The notes beneath the pieces were generated by a model, which was given only the letters and a program-made list of their open reading frames with translations, had not been told where the DNA came from and made no database searches. Positions 61,036-64,000 of a stretch of DNA of 64,000 nt are shown piece after piece. The stretch is from contig NZ_RSCL01000001.1 of assembly GCF_003991905.1 (NCBI RefSeq), forward strand, positions 372,001 through 436,000, read 5' to 3'. Every line of letters starts with the position of its first letter. The stretch's first letter is position 1. Source of the stretch: Dulcicalothrix desertica PCC 7102 (GTDB lineage: Bacteria; Cyanobacteriota; Cyanobacteriia; Cyanobacteriales; Nostocaceae). The position numbers were made by a program, and so were the translations under genes.

Positions 61036-61833
61036 TTATAACCTGACATTCAACCATTTTGAAGAAGGTTCAATTCTTACAAAAGCACCTATTTCTAACT
61101 CACTAGCGTTCATATTAAATTTCAGAATTCGCATTATTAAACCGTCAGCTTCCAAGTTACGTAAGTTTAAGCGTTGGTTAAGGTTATTTACTATAACATT
61201 TAAAAATCGAGCTGGGACTTGTTCTAAGTTGGCTTTCGCAACTGGATTAGTTAGCTGGATTTTTCCTGCTACTACCGTAATTCCTGTTTCTACCGTTACC
61301 AGTAGTGGTTGATTATTACCCTCCTCCAGTATTTCTACTTGTAAATTGACACGCTGATTGGCTAAAAATTTTACTCTAGGGTTAACAATACGGTATATAG
61401 GGTTTGATACCGTATTGACTGAACCCATAGAAGCTATGTTCAGTTTACTAATGCGCGATGAGAATGTTTCTGACTGTAAAAGCTTATTAACATCGGCTTC
61501 GGTAAGAACCACCCTAAAACCAGCTTGCAAAGGCTGCTTAAGAAAAGGTCGTTTCCCTCTGCTTTGAAGATTAAATTTAATTGCGTCGGTTTCTAACTCC
61601 AACGCGGCAATGCGAATATCCTGGCGCCTTAATTGTAGCGAACGTCCAGCAATTCTAACACGGTTAAGTTTTCCTTGTAGCAATTGATGCGTTGGTGCAT
61701 TATCCACACGCACTTGTAATTGTCCAGAAGTAAACTGCGAACGAATTGCCTTTTCTGCGGTGCGGTCAACCACAAGTCCAACAGGAGTTATTAAACCCAG
61801 TAACCCAGACAAAAGTATAGTCAACAATTCCAT
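61036..61833 (-). CDS. DUF2993 (LmeA-like) protein, 265 aa
   Basis: Hydrophobic start (MELLTILLSGLLGLITPVGL) then a repeated beta-rich fold: VDNAPTHQLLQGKLNRVRIAG, FRVVLTEADVNKLLQSETF and VPARFLNVIVNNLNQRLNLRNLEADGLIMR. This is the DUF2993 family, whose mycobacterial member LmeA binds phospholipid and mannolipid. It is a probable periplasmic lipid-binding protein. Upstream of and on the same strand as the GerMN gene, with 34 bases between, so they are probably one operon. Confidence 0.85.
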   Translation of the reverse strand: MELLTILLSGLLGLITPVGLVVDRTAEKAIRSQFTSGQLQVRVDNAPTHQLLQGKLNRVRIAGRSLQLRRQDIRIAALELETDAIKFNLQSRGKRPFLKQPLQAGFRVVLTEADVNKLLQSETFSSRISKLNIASMGSVNTVSNPIYRIVNPRVKFLANQRVNLQVEILEEGNNQPLLVTVETGITVVAGKIQLTNPVAKANLEQVPARFLNVIVNNLNQRLNLRNLEADGLIMRILKFNMNASELEIGAFVRIEPSSKWLNVRL

Positions 61834-61994
61834 ATTCAGTTAATACGTGCTTTTTATTACATATAGCCTCCAGTAGAGTAGCACTAATAATTAAAATATC
61901 AAGTTGAGACAAGGAGATATATACTACTTCATTATGTTTAAGCTTGATTCCGAACAAAGCAGCAAACCCACAAAAATTATCTCTCTTGTGTCTA

Positions 61995-62024
61995 TCTTGT
62001 GGAGCGGGCATCCCTGCCCGCCCA
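61995..62024. repeat. GGGCATCCCTGCCC-type palindrome, copy 7
   Basis: TCTTGTGGAGC then GGGCATCCCTGCCCG, the same as copy 1 at 962-1000. Confidence 0.8.
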
Positions 62025-62078
62025 TAAAAATTTGCAGCCCATAAAAAATTTCAGATCACCAACAACCATAAGTTTTAC

Positions 62079-62110
62079 TGGGACGGGCAAGGATGCCCAT
62101 CCCACAAGAA
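62079..62110. repeat. GGGCATCCCTGCCC-type palindrome, copy 8
   Basis: Variant TGGGACGGGCAAGGATGCCC then ATCCCACAAGAA, inverted relative to copy 7. Confidence 0.75.
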
Positions 62111-62146
62111 GCTATTTGACAAGAAGCTATTTGACAAGAAGCTATC
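62104..62146. repeat. 15-base tandem repeat, nearly three units
   Basis: The unit ACAAGAAGCTATTTG is present twice in full (62104-62118, 62119-62133) and then 13 bases with one change. It appears to start from the ACAAGA end of palindrome copy 8. Confidence 0.85.
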
Positions 62147-62201
62147 TTACAGAGGTTTCTGTATGTATTTGGACATTTCGGCGCCTATAAGTTTAAATTG
62201 C

Positions 62202-62744
62202 TCACATGGTAAAGCTTTTCAACATCCGCACAACAGGCAAAACTAGCCCATTTTTTAATTCAATATTATATTGTTCCACAGCAACATACCCATGCGATGC
62301 ATAAAAATGCTCACCTGTCAACGTAGCAACCAATTCAGCACGAGTATAACCTGAAGCAACAATAGCTTCTTCGCAAGCTCTTAAAGTAGCAGTACCAATA
62401 CCTTTGCGAGCATGGTTAGGGTCTACAAAAAACGCACGAACCCTCGCTGCATCATATTTTGGGTCAAGTAAAGAATATTCATCTATAGTATGAAGTTGGT
62501 CGCTACCATATAGCAATTTGCGATAACTCCATCCACCGCATCCAATTATACCAGTATTGTTTTCTACTACAAAATAAGTACTATCTTTGATAAGCTGACT
62601 ATCAACACCAAAAACAGAACCCAAGGCGCCTTCTCGAAGTTCAAGAGAATAATAATCTTTTTGTAATTGGTGAACTGAATGAGGGATAAGTTCATGTAAA
62701 GCAGGAATATCCTGATGCGTAGCTAGACGTAATATCCATTCCAT
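62202..62744 (-). CDS. GNAT-family N-acetyltransferase, 180 aa
   Basis: GNAT fold: WILRLATHQDIPALHELI, then FVVENNTGIIGCGGWSYR, the acetyl-CoA pyrophosphate loop in VDPNHARKGIGTATLRACE, and HFYASHGYVAVEQYN near the end. It transfers acetyl from acetyl-CoA to an amine; substrate unknown. Its start lies only 8 bases from the divergent ABC gene, so each promoter must overlap the other's coding region. Confidence 0.88.
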   Translation of the reverse strand: MEWILRLATHQDIPALHELIPHSVHQLQKDYYSLELREGALGSVFGVDSQLIKDSTYFVVENNTGIIGCGGWSYRKLLYGSDQLHTIDEYSLLDPKYDAARVRAFFVDPNHARKGIGTATLRACEEAIVASGYTRAELVATLTGEHFYASHGYVAVEQYNIELKNGLVLPVVRMLKSFTM

Positions 62745-62752
62745 ACAGTTTT

Positions 62753-64000
62753 ATGATATTAAACCGCAAAAATAACGGGAAAACACTAACGTTAGACTTT
62801 TACCGTAGTCAGGCGCCATTCAAAACTTTACTTCTACTATATCGCCATGATTGGCACAAGCTTTTACTATCACTACTGTTTTATGTAATCAAGCACAGTC
62901 CAGAGTGGATACGTCCTGTTGTTTTTGCCAATATTGTTGATATTATCTCTCGACCCCAACAACATCAGTTAACTGAGCTTTGGCTTAACGGCGCCGTTTT
63001 AGCTGTATCTATTGTTCAAAATATACCAACTCATTACTGGCATATTATGGCAATGAGCGCGGCAACTCGCCAAATGGAAGTTAATTTACGGTATAGTTTG
63101 ACACAGCAATTACAGCAACTCAGTATTGGATTTTATAAGCAACGCAGTACTGGTGTATTGCAGTCTAAGCTTTTGCGAGATGTAGAAGAAATTCAAATAC
63201 TAACTACTTATATTTTTCAGCTTGTACCTGCGGCATTATTAACGATTTTAGTTTCTGTGGTAGTTACTGCGATGCGGGCGCCGTGGTTTTTGTTATTCTT
63301 TGTAATTACAATTCCCATTGCAGTAATTTTAGTACAAATTTTGAAGGCGCCGATAACTGAGCGTAACCATAATTTTCGGCGAAAAATTGAAGTAATGTCC
63401 GCGCACTTGATTGAGATGATAAAGCTAGTACCTGTGACGCGCGCGCATGGAGTAGAGGCAACTGAGATGGAACGTACAAGTTCGCATTTAATCTCAGTCA
63501 AAAAAGCTGCAATGCGGTTAGATGGAATTAATGCAGTTACGGGCGCCTCAAGTTGGGTAATATTGCGGTTGTTTCATGCGGTGTGTCTTGTGACATCAGG
63601 TTATTTGGCTTATACAGGTTACGGAGGAATTACCGCAGGTGATGTAGTGTTACTTGCAGGATACTTTGATACACTTACAGGCTCTGTAGTGCAAATACTC
63701 ACAGTACTACCGCAAATGGGCACGGGGTTTGAGTCAATTCGGTCGATAGGTGAAATATTAGAATGTCCAGATATAGAACTTAATCAAGGTAAGCGTATAG
63801 TTGAGCAAGTACAAGGAGAGTTTTTATTCGACGCAGTTAGCTTTGCTTATCCACACAGTTACCATAAAGCGATTGATAATCTTTCTCTTCAAGTAAATAC
63901 TAATGAGACAATTGCTATTATCGGTTCGAGCGGCGCCGGAAAGTCTACCTTGCTAAATCTTATAATTGGTTTTTTGCGACCAACCGCAGGAAGAATTTAT
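62753..64000 (+). CDS. ABC exporter (fused membrane and ATPase domains), 3' end outside window
   Basis: The frame is open from ATG 62753 to the last base (416 codons). Six-helix ABC transmembrane domain: WIRPVVFANIVDIISRP, then LQQLSIGFYKQRSTGVLQSK and the RAHGVEATEMERT coupling region. The nucleotide-binding domain begins at about residue 340 (FLFDAVSFAYPHS) with Walker A IIGSSGAGKSTLLNL. Remaining motifs lie outside. Such half-transporters export lipids, peptides or drugs as dimers. No tidy Shine-Dalgarno is visible. Confidence 0.88.
   Translation, partial: MILNRKNNGKTLTLDFYRSQAPFKTLLLLYRHDWHKLLLSLLFYVIKHSPEWIRPVVFANIVDIISRPQQHQLTELWLNGAVLAVSIVQNIPTHYWHIMAMSAATRQMEVNLRYSLTQQLQQLSIGFYKQRSTGVLQSKLLRDVEEIQILTTYIFQLVPAALLTILVSVVVTAMRAPWFLLFFVITIPIAVILVQILKAPITERNHNFRRKIEVMSAHLIEMIKLVPVTRAHGVEATEMERTSSHLISVKKAAMRLDGINAVTGASSWVILRLFHAVCLVTSGYLAYTGYGGITAGDVVLLAGYFDTLTGSVVQILTVLPQMGTGFESIRSIGEILECPDIELNQGKRIVEQVQGEFLFDAVSFAYPHSYHKAIDNLSLQVNTNETIAIIGSSGAGKSTLLNLIIGFLRPTAGRIY

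Larger units (their letters stand above)
61834..62201. other. Repeat-rich intergenic region
   Basis: 368 bases with no supported gene, containing two GGGCATCCCTGCCC-type palindromes (61995-62024 and 62079-62110) and a 15-base tandem repeat (62104-62146). The promoter of the DUF2993-GerMN pair should lie in 61840-61960. Confidence 0.6.

Noticed and set aside
63217-63501. 94-codon minus-strand frame within the ABC exporter
   Set aside because: The plus frame has clear ABC motifs over the entire length; the minus frame is a shadow.

Overview
The window is cyanobacterial chromosome, most likely from a filamentous, Nostocales-type species. Evidence: the ffh-rpsP-khpA-rpsU-phoH neighbourhood, a DUF1995 (LPA3-like) protein, a Rieske oxygenase of the pheophorbide a oxygenase type, CBS/PAS histidine kinases, RDD-domain kinases, heptanucleotide tandem repeats, and many short interspersed palindromes. 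The composition looks A+T rich. GGCGCC occurs about 105 times by hand count, roughly one per 600 bp. The usual cyanobacterial palindrome GCGATCGC was not seen at all.

Layout. 1-945: 3' part of an exopolyphosphatase (Ppx/GppA). 1336-8660: outer-membrane protein, acyltransferase, EamA permease, a peptidoglycan-binding/HEAT protein, a RelE remnant followed by a HicB-like antitoxin, and a DUF2141 protein. 8716-10440: a complete iscB gene with the probable omega-RNA at its 5' side. 10488-19459: glycosyltransferase, a paired M16 peptidase locus (one active, one inactive subunit), a TetR regulator, a DUF4332 protein, a Rieske/PAO oxygenase broken by two in-frame TAA codons, and Xaa-Pro aminopeptidase. 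19736-20547: decayed IS607-family element in which tnpA is joined directly to the 3' end of tnpB.

21007-30218 is an exopolysaccharide cluster: three GT2/GT4 enzymes and a Wzx-type flippase, then another GT2, an FAD-dependent mutase/oxidoreductase and a GT87-like membrane enzyme. 30383-34164 is the SRP/ribosome group. 34192-37387 holds two paralogous membrane Ser/Thr kinases.

37527-42598 is the most system-like region. Seven same-strand genes encode DUF4388/PATAN, small GTPase, roadblock, globin sensor, small GTPase, roadblock and a V4R-like ligand-binding protein, with a ChuX/HutX-like protein converging on them. The arrangement recalls actinobacterial conservons and MglA/MglB switches, with a haem sensor included. 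43108-54081 carries DUF1995, a Uma2 remnant, the overlapping DUF6888/DUF6887 pair, cysteine desulfurase, a ferredoxin-MBL fusion, a CBS-PAS histidine kinase, an RDD kinase/RDD-PDZ pair and an RCK-pore-RCK channel-like protein.

54431-64000: a DUF2500-like protein, remains of a restriction-modification pair, an 840-residue cNMP-binding/NtrC-like AAA+/polyferredoxin membrane fusion, efp, accB, an ArsR regulator, GerMN and DUF2993 proteins, a GNAT enzyme and the start of an ABC exporter that runs off the window.

Short palindromic repeats of at least five families sit at gene ends and several look like bidirectional terminators. All assignments come from reading the sequence; no database or structure search was run.
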